A stretch of 64,000 nucleotides of DNA from Crambe crambe (Eukaryota; Porifera; Demospongiae; Poecilosclerida; Crambeidae), in contig OZ004585.1 of the NCBI GenBank assembly GCA_963924555.1, positions 9,104,000-9,167,999 of the forward strand. The letters run 5' to 3'. Shown piece by piece: positions 13,388-27,200 of the stretch. The notes below the pieces were generated by a model, which saw only the letters and a list, made by a program, of their open reading frames with translations, was not told the origin of the DNA and searched no databases. Every line of letters begins with the position of its first letter. The first letter of the stretch is position 1. The translations under genes were made by a program, and so were the position numbers.

Positions 13388-13529
13388 TTTATTATCCCGC
13401 TCACGAGCACACGTGTCAAATTCTGGTAAAGATCACCAAAATCATAGTATCTATGCCAAAATGGTACAGGGTCGATCTAATTTCCACGTGTTGACAGGTA
13501 AGGATCGTTATCACTGCTGAAAAGGCTTA
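13388..13529. promoter_or_regulatory. Bidirectional promoter region between HCF and IPO9
   Basis: The two start codons face away from each other across 142 bp, so both promoters must lie here or in the 5' exons. Two CACGTG E-box cores are visible, at 13410-13415 and 13485-13490. No TATA box is obvious. The regulatory role is inferred from position. Confidence 0.55.
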
Positions 13530-16500
13530 ATGGAGGACCAGAAGAAAGCTGCAGTGAAGGGGGGTGTGTTACTTTGCTTGACTGCAATCCTGGGTTCTGA
13601 TCAAGATGCAAGAAAGACAGCTGAGCAAGAGCTAAAAGCCCTTGAGGTCACTGAAGGTCAGATGTAGATCCACCCACCCACTCACCTCTTTACTGTTCAA
13701 GGTTTGGTGCAGAGTTTGGTGTTATTCTTGCCGAGATAACTGCCTCAGAGGAGAGTCCAGTGCAGTACAGACAGGTACGACAGAGTAGCTGGTGTGATAC
13801 GGATTTATGACATCTATCTGATCTCCTTTATAATTGCTTCTCTATCAATTCCCTTTCTCTCCCCCTCCCTCATTGTGTAGCTTGCCTCCATCATCCTTAA
13901 GCAGTACATAGAGGTGCACTGGAGCAGGATAAGCAACAAGTTTCAGGAGCCCGAGCTGCAGGAAAGGGTGACTCACTGATCCTCTTTCTCACAAGTATAA
14001 CAATAGATTTCTCCTTGGTTTTGTTGATAGACAAAAGTAGCCATAAAGCACCTGCTTCCCTCTTGTTTGGGAGATAGCCAGAGTAAGGTCAGAGCTACTG
14101 TGGTGAGTGCAGCATTTATACCCATAAGAGCCACGCACTATCGTACCTACTTGGCAGGCCTATGCCATCTCAGCCATTGCTCAGTGGGACTGGCCCGAAA
14201 ACTGGCCAGACTTATTTGACTACTTGATGGCGTCTCTAGAGTTGGGGGACCCTAACCTTGTGCACGGCACCATGCGAGTGCTTACAGGTGCGACTCTGTG
14301 TGTGTGTGTGTGTCATTAGTCCATTATACTTCCATCTTCACCTGCAGAGTTTTGCCAAGATGTTTCAGACACTCAAATACCTCATGTGGCCACTGCCATC
14401 TTTCCTCACCTGCTCAAAGTTATTTTGGAGGCTGACCTCTACACTGTGCACACCAGAACTCGGGCTATTCACATCTATAACATCTTATCTGGTCTCATCT
14501 TCACTGTCAGTGCAATATTCCCTGTAAGACTTTTATAGATGCTTAGTAACAAAATATCCCCATTAGTTCTTAATAACAGGGGCACTCAAAATACCCCCAT
14601 TAGTTCTTAATAACAGGGGCACTCAAAACATCCCCATTAATTCTTAATAACAGGGGTGCTCAAAATATTCGGGCACTCAAAATATCTCAGTTCTTAATAA
14701 CAGGGGCGCTCAAAATATCCCCATTTGAGCATACCCTCCTTTACTGATTAGGATGCTGCTAAGGTGATCTTATTTCCATCACTGGAAAAATACTTGCAAG
14801 CATTTGTGGATATCCTTGATAGCGAGATGCCTAGCAACGCAGACTATGGATTGCGGAAAGAGGTCATCATGACACTGTGTCATTTGCTACGCTCCTTCAC
14901 ACAAACCCTGACCCCTCATATTATGAGTGTGGTGACACCAGTGTGGAAGATTTTGACTTCTGGGACAACTGTGTTAGTCATCATTATTATTAGTTGCTGT
15001 ACAGACTCTTCAAACATGTTGCTCTCATATTGCAGGTACTTGAATACTGTGGTCAACTCTGACCAGGAAGTGGAGGGAGTGTGTGACTCGGATGGAGAGG
15101 TCATAGGTCAGGAGAGTACCATATTTGCAGTATTTGAATTTATTAATGTGCTTGGAGAGAGCAGTAGTCTCCAGAAGCTCCTCCCACCAATTCTGCCGCA
15201 GTTGGCATACCTCCTAATCGTCCACATGCAGGTCACTCAAGAACAGGTTAGGCGTGGAGTGAGAGAGGGAGAGAGAGGAGTGTATCATGGTGTTTAGGGA
15301 GAGGGGTGTACCATGGTGTTTAGGGAGAGGGGTGTACCATGGTGTTTAGGGAGAGGGGTGTACCATGGTGTTTAGGGAGAGGGGTGTACCATGGCGTTTA
15401 GGGAGAGGGGTGTACCATGGTGTTTAGGGAGAGGGGTGTACCATGGTGTTTAGGGAGAGGGGTGTACCATGGCGTTTAGGGAGAGGGGTGTACCATGGTG
15501 TTTAGGGAGAGGGGTGTACCATGGTGTTTAGGGAGAGGGGTGTACCATGGTGTTTAGGGAGAGGGTGTTTTTGTGAACTGTGTACATGCAGTTTAGCTGC
15601 TGGATTGAAAACGTCAACCAGTTTGTGGATGAAGATGAGAATGAACTATCGTACTCCAGTAAGCCTCTTATGCATTATTTCATCCTAGTAGACGTAGCTA
15701 CTTTTAATTCAATAACGCTCAAAAATTAATCTAAGATGCCTAGATTGACCATTCAAACTTCTCCATTATGTTCACATGATGTCTAGATTCAGATGTATTC
15801 CCAATTAAGGTTATGTAGACTTATTATTATTATTTTGTAGTTCGCTTATCAGCATTTGACTTGGTGCAATCTTTCGTTGAAGAGGAGACGTTAGCTGGTC
15901 CTTGCTACAATGCCATCATTGATGCCATCAAGAAGCACTTGCAGGAAACCCCACCTCACTCCTCACCTCACTGGTGGAAGGTCAGGTCAACTCCCTGAAA
16001 CATTGACCTTCCCTGCTTACTGACCTGTCCACAGGTGCACGAGGCCTGCATGTTGGTATGCAGCGTATTGCTGGATGGAGTCAAAAATGAACTAGTGCAA
16101 TTTGATGTGGAGAAGTTCATGGGTGAAGTTATGTTACCAGATATTGCTGCAGATAGTGAGTGTCCAATGACTACAAGTCAAAGCAGGTCATTACAAGTGT
16201 ACGTACATGCACACATAGCCTCCTCTCTATTGAGTGGTCGATGTCTCTGGTTGGCTGGGAAAATGGCCTCCTTTCTTTCCCCTCCTACGCTCCTTAAGTG
16301 AGCACCAAAAGTTGTTCTAGTTAGTGAGCACCAACTGCATATCGCTTTTGTTCAGGCTAATGGAGATAATTGCAAGTGCCTTACAACCTTCTCAGAAGCC
16401 CGTCCTGAGGATTCTTACAGCTAAGGCAACCTACTAGTCAGTTTTGTTCCTCTGAGTAGGATACTGCACAAACATGATCACTCAAACATTATATCACAGC

Positions 16501-18725
16501 CTCTGCAATGAGCTAAAGTCAACTGGACATGCTCATTTGTTGCGGACATGGCTGCCCGACTATCTGAGTAGCCTGTGTGAGTTGGCTAGTCAGTCACCAG
16601 AGGATGTAGTTTTCCTTATGGTCGAGTCTCTCCAACTGGTTGCTAGGGTATGCAACTCTCCTGGTATGATGTGTGCCTTGACCTTTAATCCCTTTTTTTT
16701 TTAGATGGATAAAGAAGTAACGGCTCAGTGTTGTTCTAAAATAGTACCTTTGGCCATGTCTCTCTTCCTCCACTATTCCCATGGTCAGTCACTTCATGCT
16801 CTCTCTCTACTTGCATCGCATTGTGTGGATGTAATAGATCCCAGCATTAGTTCATGTGTGGAGGAACTGTTTGAGGCTCTGTCGCTGAATCCAGGCTGCC
16901 ATACTTCTCTCCACACTCATATCCTACCTACTTCACTGGAAATCCTTGGTTCAGTATCACCAGCTCTGCCATTAGGCCTCGTTGCTGTGAGTTTTCCTTA
17001 CTGTAGCTTAGCACCTTGTTAGAATGAACATGCCCTGCTTGTTGATTGTATGTAGGCGGTGTTGGATGTTCTGGTTCATGTGGTGAGGGGGTGTGTGGTG
17101 GAAGGTGCCTCAGGTGTCCCACAGACCTTCATTCAGCAAGTCTTCCCTCAAGCTGTACAAAAAATCTTGGAGTCTTCAGACTCATCAATTTTGCAAGTGT
17201 GACTTGCTCTGTGTGTGCGTGTGTGGACAGGTATAGATGTTTTTTTTTTTTGTTGTTTTTTTTTGCAGAATGGAGGCGAGTGTACTCGAGCTTTCATCTC
17301 GGTTGCAGTGGAGCAGCTTGCTTCCTGGTCAGTCCAGTGCTACTATGTGTATTAGATGGTCTTCACCTTGAACCAACTGTTCTTAGGAGTGACTCAGAAG
17401 GGCATGGTGGATTGCACTATGTGCTGAAGACCATCCTACATCTGTTGGATCCTCTCATGCCAGAGTTTTCAGCTTCCTTTGTGGGAAAACTTATCATCGT
17501 CTTCATTAAAAAGGTAGTGATAACACACTTCAGCAATGGATCAGCCCACACTGGGACACTCGGCATGGTGATACACACACTTCAGCAAGGGATCAGCCCA
17601 CACTGGGACACTCGGCATGGTGATACACACACTTCAGCAAGGGATCAGCCCACACTGAGACACTCGGCATGTAGAGTCACGTAATGTCCACTAATTGCAG
17701 GCTGGAAATGTTCTTGGACAAGACTTGGAACTGCTGCTAGGAGCTGTATTGAGCAAGATGCAGAGTGTGCAGACCCCAAGTGTCATGCAGTCCCTTCTGC
17801 TTGTCTTTGCTCGCCTCATTCAAACTGAGGTAGACATTTCTTGTGATTCATTTCTGTTGCTAGATGATCATTGAATAGATGGAAGCTGTATTGAATTTCT
17901 TGTCTCATGTACCTGACCCTTCTGGTAAACCTGCACTGCAGTATGTCCTCAACGAGTGGTGCTTGAGACATGTAAATCATTTATAATAATATGTATAACC
18001 TCGAGTAACCCTCTGTTTGTGCATCAATGCTATGCAGCCTTTCTTTTTTGGAGCGTATGAGACTAAAGTGAGCACACTAGCTCTTTCTGAACTTCTCTCT
18101 CACTGCATCACTACTGGGGACCAGCGACTCACTACCATTTTATTGCCAGGAGAAGAGGTCCCTCCTCAAGGAGCAGAGGGCAAGTAATATTTAATAACTC
18201 ACCACCCAAGAATCCATCCTGATGTGGTTTATGTAGGCATTCAGACTCGATCACAGCAAGCAGCTGCTCCTGCGAGATGGACTCAAGTCAGCCTTCCCAT
18301 TAAGATAGTCAAGTTACTGGTGGGTGACCTCCAACATCACTTGGAGGAGGAAGAGGAATCCGAGGTATTACGTGTCCTCTCCTGTCCAAGGAATTATACT
18401 TGTTTGTACATACTAGGAAGAGATAACTGAAGACGAGGACCTAGAAGGAACTTTGGGGAGACTACTGGCCAGCAGCGGCAAGGGCAGTGTTGACCAATGG
18501 GATGTGGAGGATGATCCAGACTTACTAGATGAACCAGTCATGGAACTGGACATACAGGTATCAATGACAAGGGATATATATCAGTGTGTGTGACCATAAC
18601 TATTACAGATGCACATCACCAAGTACCTACAAGAACTAAGTGAGCAACCTTGCTTCGCCTCCTTCAGCAGCTACTTGACTCCATCTGAACAACAAACGCT
18701 TGCAAGCATCAAACTACCCACCTGA
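13530..18725 (+). CDS. IPO9: Importin-9
   Basis: Importin-9 is a karyopherin-beta that carries histones, ribosomal proteins and other basic cargo into the nucleus. The start [20 protein letters not shown] leads into the importin-beta N-terminal repeat ([17 protein letters not shown], then [22 protein letters not shown] and [12 protein letters not shown]). Further matches are [20 protein letters not shown] (near 15080), [12 protein letters not shown] (about 15974-16056), a HEAT repeat block near 16700-17000, [16 protein letters not shown] (17448-17490), [17 protein letters not shown], and [22 protein letters not shown] long acidic segment (EEEEESE... [10 protein letters not shown]) and the end [20 protein letters not shown] precede stop TGA 18723-18725. 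Three introns carry minisatellites. The stop is only 56 bp from the stop of convergent NDUFA5, so 3' UTRs probably overlap. Confidence 0.93.
14526..14752. repeat. Intronic minisatellite, ~46 bp unit, IPO9
   Basis: About four to five degenerate copies of a unit containing gttcttaataacaggggc followed by actcaaaatatccccatt. The array fills most of this intron and ends just before the next IPO9 exon. Confidence 0.8.
15291..15567. repeat. Intronic minisatellite, 26-bp unit, IPO9
   Basis: About 10.5 nearly identical 26-bp copies of a unit containing tgtttagggagaggggtgta and ccatgg. Two copies carry a T-to-C change (gcgtttagg). It lies in the intron after the exon ending QVTQEQ. Confidence 0.92.
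17521..17672. repeat. Intronic repeat, 52-bp unit x 3, IPO9
   Basis: Three copies start at cttcagcaa near 17528, 17580 and 17632 and continue with ggatcagcccacactg and gacactcggcatg. The array lies in the intron after the exon ending VIFIKK. Confidence 0.88.
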
Positions 18726-18781
18726 TACCACCACTCTAGATCAATTTTTATAATGACAAGATGCTGCGCTACTTTGAGTGT

Positions 18782-19308
18782 TCATGGCCAATTCCATTGG
18801 TTAGGTGGGGGTTCTGCCATTAGTGGTTGCCATGGCTGCCATTCTTCCATTTTCTTGGTTAGGGACAGCTCCCTCTCAGCCTACAGAAATAGCAGTATGT
18901 AGATACTTGGGTCACCTACTGATAGCAACGCTAAATACCTGGTCAATTAATTCCTCCATCTGACCACAACCTATCTTCCTTTCTATGGCAGTGGGGTCAT
19001 TCTCTGCCTGTACAATCTGAAGTCTCTGCTGGACAACTTGTTCTGCTTTGTGTCGATAAGTTGCATCCTTAGGGAAATCTTTCAAAATGCCAAGAGTCTT
19101 TGTATACAGGCCACACAGCACCTTCACAGTTGCAACATGACAGGCACATCACTAGTTCTACCAGTTATTAGACTTACCTCCCTTGCATTAGGGACTACAT
19201 TATAACCTGTTAGACTGGTAGTCTAAAGAAGTGTCGCAGATAATAGGTATACACAGGCGATAGAACTGTCAGACTGGAACTAACCTTTTTCACTATGTTG
19301 CTGGCCAT
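18782..19308 (-). CDS. NDUFA5: NADH dehydrogenase (complex I) 1 alpha subcomplex subunit 5
   Basis: This is an accessory subunit of the peripheral arm of mitochondrial complex I. Four exons read on the minus strand. MASNIVKK comes from 19308, then TTSLTGYNVVPNARE, then VLCGLYTKTLGILKDFPKDA...ERKIGCGQMEELIDQ, then AERELSLTKKMEEWQPWQPL and EPPPNQWNWP with TGA at 18782-18784. The order and the W-rich end (QWNWP) match the family, as does the total length of about 116 residues. Introns are about 55-60 bp apart from the last. The ATG is 88 bp from the RPN1 ATG on the other strand, suggesting a shared promoter. The gene is convergent with IPO9. Confidence 0.93.
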
Positions 19309-19396
19309 TGTTTGGGTAAGAATCGTTTGCAAAATAGTATTGTCGTATAATTAGAATAACACATGTCCTCGTTATACAGTGGGAGGGCTGAAGAAG
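19309..19396. promoter_or_regulatory. Bidirectional promoter region between NDUFA5 and RPN1
   Basis: Only 88 bp separate the two divergent start codons, so the 5' UTRs and core promoters of both genes must fit here. No E-box or TATA element is evident. Inferred from position. Confidence 0.5.
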
Positions 19397-21811
19397 ATGG
19401 ATGAGCGATGTTTGGCAGCGTGTTTTGTGCTAGTATTGTGTGCTGGTGTCGTGGCTGGACGTAGCCCTCCTAACACTCGGGTGGAGGCTCTAGAATTGGT
19501 TACTGTCACCAGGGAAGTGGATCTAACAACACCCCTTGTCAAACAGAAAGTCACAATGGTGGTGGAAAACAAGGGTTCTAAGCCAATCTCCATCTTGCTG
19601 TACACTGTAGAGCCTCAGCTGGCTAGTAAAGTCTCCTATATTGGTGCACAGGTTGGTGAGAGGGCATGTCAGATTGAAGTACTTTCAATTTCCACTCTGT
19701 TGTGTGTGTTGTGTGTGTAGGTTGAAGTGAATAAGGAGGAGATGCATGTTCCCGTGGTGGAAGACAGCCCTCTCCCCAAGCAGAGCGAAGCTGCCACTTA
19801 CAAGATCACCTTGCCACCAATGTCGCCTGGATCTTCTATGACTGTTGTGGTAGAAATCGTCTTAGCTCATACAGTGCTTCCATTTCCAACTGAAATATCT
19901 CAGAACGAGAAACAGCTGGTGAAGGCCACGTTGAACAGCTACCTCTACTCTCCTTATCCCTGTAAGACGCAGAGCATGGTCATCACCTTACCAAACTCCA
20001 ACATCGAGTCCTTCACTCGAGTGGCCCCCACCAACAGTGCAGAGCAGACACTTACCTATGGTCCTTACTCTGATATGCGCCCCTTCTCATATGCCAAAGT
20101 GGAGGTGCACTTTGAGAACAACAAACCCTTCCTTGCTGTGGTGGATCTCGAGCGCATTATTGAAATCTCTCACTGGGGAAATATTGCAGTGGAAGAACAT
20201 GTCCATGTCAAGCACATAGGTACTAGCATGTGTGTTAGTCGAGCACATAGACGTGCTATTTGGGAGGTGGAAAGTGAGACAAGCTTATTTCTTGATGTGT
20301 TATGTGTTGTTGATGACGACCTCTCTCTTTATAATTTATAGGTGCAGCTCTCAAAGGCTCATTCAGTCGTTACGACTTTCAGCGTAATCCCAACAGTGGA
20401 CCCTCGGCTGTCAAGTCCTACACCACTCTGCTTCCTGCAGCTGCTCAGGACATTTATTACAGAGACGAGATAGGCAATATCTCCACTTCAAATGCACGAG
20501 AAGAGGAAGACTATGTATCCTTAGAACTACGACCTAGGTAAGCAGGTGTCTTGTCACAATATCAGATTCTATCTTAAGCACACAACAATAATTATGAAAT
20601 AGTTAGCAAAACTATTTTGTTTCTGAAGGTTTCCTCTGTTTGGTGGGTGGCAGACGCGCTATTACTATGGTTACAATGTGCCGTCCTATGAATACCTCTT
20701 TCACCAAGGTAGTCGGTACTTGCTGAAGATGAGATTAGTGGATCACGTCTTTGATGATCAGCTCATTCAAAAAGCCACTGTCAAGATCATTCTCCCAGAA
20801 GGAGTCAAGTAAGGTTATAGGCAGTGTGCTTTGATTGGAGGCAAGGTGGTATTGGATATGATTTGGGTTTGTGGCAATTAGCATGGCTAGTGTTTTGATA
20901 TTGACGAGTGGATTTTTGGTCTGTATTGGATTCAGTAACCAAACGACTGTTATGTGTTACAATTAATCAAGTTGGTGCTCAAATTACTTGCGCTCCATTA
21001 ATATTCTAGAGATATTCAACTACAGCGTCCATTGTACAAAGTGGAAGAAGATGCACAAGAAATAAAGCTGACTTATCTGGATACAATCGGTCGTCCTGTG
21101 ATTGTGTGTCGTGCAGAGAACTTGGTGGAGCAGCACATTCAAGATTTCCAATTGACCTACACTTTTGAGAGTGTCATGTTACTACAGGAACCACTGCTAA
21201 TGGTGGTTGGCCTTTACTTGTTTTTCCTGTTTGTTATAGTGATTGTGCGGCTTGATTTCTCCATTACTAAGGTCAGTTAGTTGTGATGTAGTATGTCACA
21301 GAGCCACATTCACAATAGCTCCAAGTGCAGGATGCGGCCTTGCTTGCACGCCAGCAAGCCTCTGTTCTGATTGACTCTATTCTGAAAGCACATGACAAGC
21401 GAGTGGCGCTTGTTTCCACTTATCGCTCCTCCATCTCTTCCTTCAAGAATAGCAGTGATACCAAGACTTTCAAGTCCACCAAGAAGAGCCTTGACGATCA
21501 GTTTAAGGCATTTGGAGAAAGGGTCTCCCAGCTAGCCAAGGAGCTGCAGCCAAATGATCCAGATGGTGCAGCCAAAGTAAGGTGTTAAGCTTGTGTGTGT
21601 TGTGTTAGTGAATGTGTCGCTCTCCAAGATCCAGGAAGTACAAAAGAAGATGACAGAAGTCTCGAAATTTTTGGAGGAGAGCTGCTTTTTGGCCGAGAAA
21701 GTGGTATCAGGCAGCTTGTCCAAGCAACAGTATATTGACCAGAACAAGATGGCTGGATCCCAGGTGGATAAACTACTCCAAGAGATTAGCAACATTGTGC
21801 ACACACTCTAG
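19397..21811 (+). CDS. RPN1: Ribophorin I, oligosaccharyltransferase subunit 1
   Basis: RPN1 is a membrane subunit of the ER oligosaccharyltransferase (OST) that N-glycosylates nascent proteins. The ATG at 19397 starts a signal peptide ([21 protein letters not shown]). The lumenal domain follows: [99 protein letters not shown] single membrane helix ([20 protein letters not shown], about 21,200) precedes a cytosolic coiled tail of about 165 residues ending [14 protein letters not shown] at TAG 21809-21811. About eight exons, with typical length near 600 residues. It is divergent from NDUFA5. TMEM258, another OST subunit, lies about 6 kb downstream. Confidence 0.95.
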
Positions 21812-22014
21812 AGCTAGAGTTGGCCTCCTAGGCGCATGAATATTCGAATTATAATTCCATAATTTTTTCGCTATCACGTGACCAGAGAAATTAGTTTTAA
21901 AAAAATTAAAAATTAATAGGCAAGTCAGACTCGTGTGTGCAGCAGTGCAGCAGTTTCTTATGCTCACTGCAGTAGACACAGCTGAAAGTTTATGTAGTGA
22001 GGGCTCAAATACCT
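21812..22014 (+). promoter_or_regulatory. RPN1 3' end and PMCA upstream region
   Basis: A 203-bp gap holds both the RPN1 3' UTR and the PMCA promoter/5' UTR. A palindromic E-box-like TCACGTGA-type core (CACGTG 21875-21880) stands in an otherwise AT-rich stretch. Confidence 0.4.
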
Positions 22015-24166
22015 ATGAACAGAAGGTTCGAAGAAATGGAGGCATTAAATAGTTTTGGACTAAGCAGGTATCAGTTGATGGAGCTGATGTCTCAACGTCG
22101 CCAGGAAGCTGTAGATAGAGTTAATGAATATGGCGGTGTAGAAGGCATCGGAAAGCAACTGGAGACCGATTTAAAATCCGGTATTAGTGGCACTGCAGGA
22201 GAATTGGAGACCAGAACCACGACTTTTGGTGAAAATGTTATCCCTTCAATCCCAGCAAAGTCGTTCATAGCACTGTGTTGGGACGCTATTCAGGACAAGA
22301 CTCTGCTGATTTTGATTGTAGCTGCACTACTTTCCATTATTCTTGGGGTCACAGTGGACAAGCGTAAGGTAAGTATCCATAAAAGGCCCAGGGCACCATT
22401 AGCTGCTAGCATGACTGCAAGCATGGCCTAGCATTATTAATTATTGTTTTGTGAATCAGAGTCTAGTAAGCCTGCTTTGAAGCACTTGATCTGGAACACA
22501 GAAATAATTTGCTTGATAATATCCTGTTTACTCGTGTTTGAACATATTATTGTCAATATGTAGGACATTGCTTGGGTGGAAGGAGTGGCCATCCTCGTAG
22601 CTGTAGTAGTGGTGGTGCTGGTGACTGCCATCAACGACTGGACCAAGGAGCGTCAGTTTCGGGGCCTGCAAAAGAAACTGGACACTGATTCTAGATTCTC
22701 AGTGATCAGAAACAGTCAGATAGTGGAATTACCACTGGCTGAGATAGTGGTTGGAGATGTGGCACAGTTCAAGTATGGCAACACTTTCCCTGTGGATGGC
22801 GTCCTTATTCAGGTCCTCAGACATTACCCCTTTCCCCATTTGTCACTTTTGAGTAAATTGGCACCATGGCCTCTCCTTTCTACTTGACTTTTGACACATG
22901 TAGCTAGCTAGGTTACCTACTTCAGCATGACTACATACACTAAATACTGTGCATTACTCTGATCAGTCATCCAGAGTCCGTTTTGGGCACTATTATTTAA
23001 GACATGGTAGAATAACTTTTTAGCTATGTGAACTGATCTTGCAGGGTTTTGATGTGCGTGTGGATGAAGCTTGCATGACTGGAGAAGCAGAATTAGTAAA
23101 AAAGAAAGTGGGCGTTGACCCTCTGCTGTTTGCAGGCTCACAGGTTATGGAGGGAGGTGGGACCATGATAGTCACTGCTGTTGGACCTTATTCTCAGCAA
23201 GGCATCATCTTTCAGTTGATGACTGACCGCGAGGACGAAGCAGGTCAGTTTTCTAGTGGAGGGTGTGGGAATGGTTAGCTCATTCTGTGAAGGGATAAGG
23301 GTTAGTTTAGGATTAGGTCATCCTATACAAGGATAACTTAAGGGGTTAGCTCATTCTGTAAAGTTAGGTTGTGTGCTCCAGGGTTCATCACTAAAGCAGT
23401 GAGACGATGCTACAAAAAGTATTGTACATGTTGTAAGAAGAAGAAGGATGAAGAAGAGGAACCTCCTATGCCAACTCTCCAGCGCCCTGGACTAGCTGGT
23501 GGGGACAACGAGAAGCTGGAAGTGCATGAGCTAACATTCAATCCTGACTCACCAGTGGAGGACTTGAGAGAAGAGGACGATGAAGACGAGTTGAAGGGTA
23601 TGGCCAAATTCAACCTCATCAAAAGGATGAAGCGTCGCAAGGAGAAGAAGAAGAAGGGAAAGAAGGAAGAGGGGACCAATGAAGCCAGCACCGAATCTGG
23701 TAGTGTCTTGCAGAGAAAACTCAATAAGTTGGCAGTCAGGATAGGCTATGGAGGCACAGCAGCTGCTGTAATTTGTGTCATTATTTTGTCTGTCAAGTTT
23801 GCTATTCAGGAATTCGGAATCGATCGCCGTCCGTGGGAACACTCCCAAGATTTCTCACAGCTCTTGCATTTTGTAATTATAGGCATCACTGTGTTAGTGG
23901 TGGCAGTGCCTGAGGGTCTGCCTCTGGCTGTTACCATTGCTTTGGCTTACTCAGTCAAGAAGATGTTGAAAGATAGCAACCTGGTTCGTCACTTGCATGC
24001 TTGCGAAACTATGGGGAATGCTACTTCCATATGTTCTGATAAGACTGGCACCCTAACCACTAACCGGATGACTGTTGTGGAGAGCTTCTTTTCTGGCATA
24101 AAGTGAGTGTCCCTCCTTGAAGAATCTGTGTTCTTTATTTTTAACCCTCAGCGTATGCATGGCATG

Positions 24167-24203
<37 letters not shown>

Positions 24204-27200
24204 TGTGCGTGCGTGCGTGTGTGTGTCAGCTAAAGAGAACTGGTACAAGAAATGTAAGAGATGTAGGGAGGGAGCAAACGAAGAAATATTTGTGCTGCCA
24301 ACAGACTGACTCAGAATAGAACCTTCTGCATAAAGGGGGATCTCACTAGGCACATGTTTCTACATCCACCATGCTGCCTGTAGCTTCAATTTCAGCCTTA
24401 ACAATGTGACTCCAGTGTTTAAATTAAGCTGATTTTTTTTGAAAAGGCTTTATTCAAAAGAAGGCTGATTTCCAGCTCTGTACTATATAGCCTACTCCAT
24501 ATAAAGCACACCCTAAGCTGCCAACCACAATTTCAGATGAGCTTGGACTGGTACATGGTATAGAGCAACAGAATGAAACTCAGAACTTACTTAAGTGACA
24601 TATCTATGAAGGTGTGCTCATGATCAGCTGATGATAATGTGAACTCTGCTCTTGCTCATTGGTTATCTGCAAACACATACACAATTATAATTACTATCGA
24701 CTCTTAGTGGTTAGGACTTCGTAACCTCATTAAGGACAGCACCCTCTTCCTTCCCTCATGTGTGATAGTTCATTATGTTTCGGTAAATTGTGTGTATAGG
24801 TATGACTCCACCCCAGAGCGTAAAGAGCTCTCCCAAGACCTTCTTGAGATTCTTAAAATCAACATAGCTGTCAATTCAGGCTATACTTCTAAACTCATTC
24901 CAGTGAGTTGGTCAGCTCTGACTGTAGTAGTCCACTTTCTGCATGTTTGATAATATCTGCATAGGGCATAATGCAATACTGCAGCTGCTAGACCTGTTCA
25001 CCTTTAGTTTGTGAATAGAATCTTGCTCAAGGGGTTTGTTATTGTTTCAGGATACTCATAGTGAAGATGATACAGAGCAGAAACTATTGGACAAGATCAA
25101 GACATGTTTTAAGTCCAAGAAGACTGAAGACCTCCTTGGGGAAGGATTGTCTAAACAAGTGGGGAATGTCACAGAATGTGCCTTGCTTGGCTTCCTTGTA
25201 GAATTGGGTAAAGGATTTTGTCTTAGGTGGTAGTGTCATGTGATCAGCCATATTACCCTTCTTTCATGCAGACATAGACTATGAGCGGATACGTGAAGAG
25301 CACCCTACTGAAATCTTCACCAAAGTCTTCACCTTCAACTCTGCACGTAAGAGTATGTCCACAGTGTTGCCAGTACTGGGACTGGGCCATCGCTTGTATA
25401 CCAAGGGAGCATCTGAAATAGTGTTGAAAAAATGTTCATTCATCTTGAAGGAGGGAGGGCATGTGGTTCCCCTCACAGCTGCTGACCACAGAGAGATCGT
25501 CTCTACCGTAGTGCAGTCCATGGCTGGCAGGGCTCTCAGGACTATTGCTTTAGCATACAGGTACAGTACATGTCATTTGAAGATAAGCACTATGCACCTC
25601 ACTTAGGCGCTGCTGCTTTGCTCACCTTGCTTATCTTCTTATTATTTAGTGAGCTTACTTTACTTAAGAGTGACTGCTCTCTTCTAAAATAACGTTCACC
25701 TGAAATAGAATAATGTTAGGTGTTAAGCGATAAGTGCAACCTATAACATGGGATTATGGTAGCCCATCATGTCCAAAGAGATGAGTGGTTATGGGTGCCT
25801 TCTGTTGTCCCATAAAATAGATATTACAGGTTGTCTTATTATTGTGCTGATTGCAGGGACTTTCCTGGGGAGAAAGGAGAGGAACCTGATTGGGATGATG
25901 AGGCTAACATAGTGAAGGACTTGGTGCTACTTGGAATTGTGGGCATACAAGATCCAGTCAGACCTGAGGTAATGCCACTAATACCGGATGGACCACACTT
26001 GTGGACCATGTACATAATTAGTTGGTCCCAATTCAACGTGCCGACACTTGAGCAGGATGCATTATATCATGAATGTTGTTGTAAGGTTGTGAATATTATG
26101 CTGTGAATGAGTATATGGAACACAATACAGGAAGTGACCATATATAAAAAGTTATGAATGTACACTGTGCTTACATTGCAGGTTCCATCGTGCATCAGGT
26201 CATGCCAGAAGAGTGGGATAACTGTGAGGATGGTGACTGGGGACAATGTGGAGACAGCTCGCTCCATAGCTTTGAAGTGTGGTATCATTACTCCTGGGGA
26301 CGGCTATTTGGTCATTGAAGGAAAGGAATTCAATAGAAAGATTTGCAACGCCAATGGAGAGGTTTGTTATTATGTCATACCTTGAGATCTGAGGAGAACG
26401 CTATGATGCCTTCAGTTCAAAGATTCACTTTTCTTTTGACGTGGGTAATTAAGCAAACATGATGGGTAGGGATCTATAATCGTAATGAAAGTCTTACTCG
26501 TGTGACAATCATGTCGTGTGCAGGTTAGTCAAGAGAAATTGGACCAGATATGGCCACGTCTTCGAGTGTTGGCTCGCTCGTCTCCCACAGATAAGCATAC
26601 TTTAGTGGATGGAATCATCCGGTCACGATTGTTCAAAACCAGGGAGGTGGTAGCTGTGACTGGCGATGGAACCAATGATGGTCCTGCTTTGAAGAGGGCA
26701 GATGTGGGATTTGCTATGGTGAGACAGACAACAATATATATTAGGCCCAGTTTAAAGTTACTCGTATGATACTAGGGGATTGCTGGTACTGATGTGGCCA
26801 AGGAAGCTAGTGACATAATTCTGACAGATGACAACTTTGCTTCCATTGTTAAAGCCGTCAGTTGGGGTCGTAATGTTTATGACTCCATTTCCAAATTCCT
26901 TCAATTCCAACTGACAGTCAATATCGTGGCTGTCGTGCTGACCCTAATCTCTGCTGTGACGATTGGAGACTCCCCCCTCCGTGCCCTCCAGTTGCTGTGG
27001 GTTAATTTAATCATGGACACACTAGCCTCCTTAGCTCTGGCAACTGAGCGCCCCACTCCTGATCTTCTCAAGCGCAAGCCTTATGGACGCAAGAGAGCAC
27101 TCATCTCCTATCAAATGTGGGTCTTTCTAGCTGGCCACACTCTCTACCAACTGACTGTCTTGTTTGTTCTGGTATATGCTGGAGCAGACTTGCTCAATAT

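Noticed and set aside
17046..17684. Long plus-strand open frame (212 codons) in the IPO9 region
   Set aside because: It crosses an IPO9 exon in the wrong frame plus intron and minisatellite. The true IPO9 frame continues the importin match.
23410..23848. Minus-strand frames rich in Ser/Phe opposite the PMCA loop
   Set aside because: These are antisense shadows of the Lys/Glu-rich PMCA loop; GAA/AAG runs read as TTC/CTT on the other strand.
24169..24230. (TG)n tract as a regulatory or Z-DNA element
   Set aside because: It is an ordinary intronic microsatellite with no further supporting structure.
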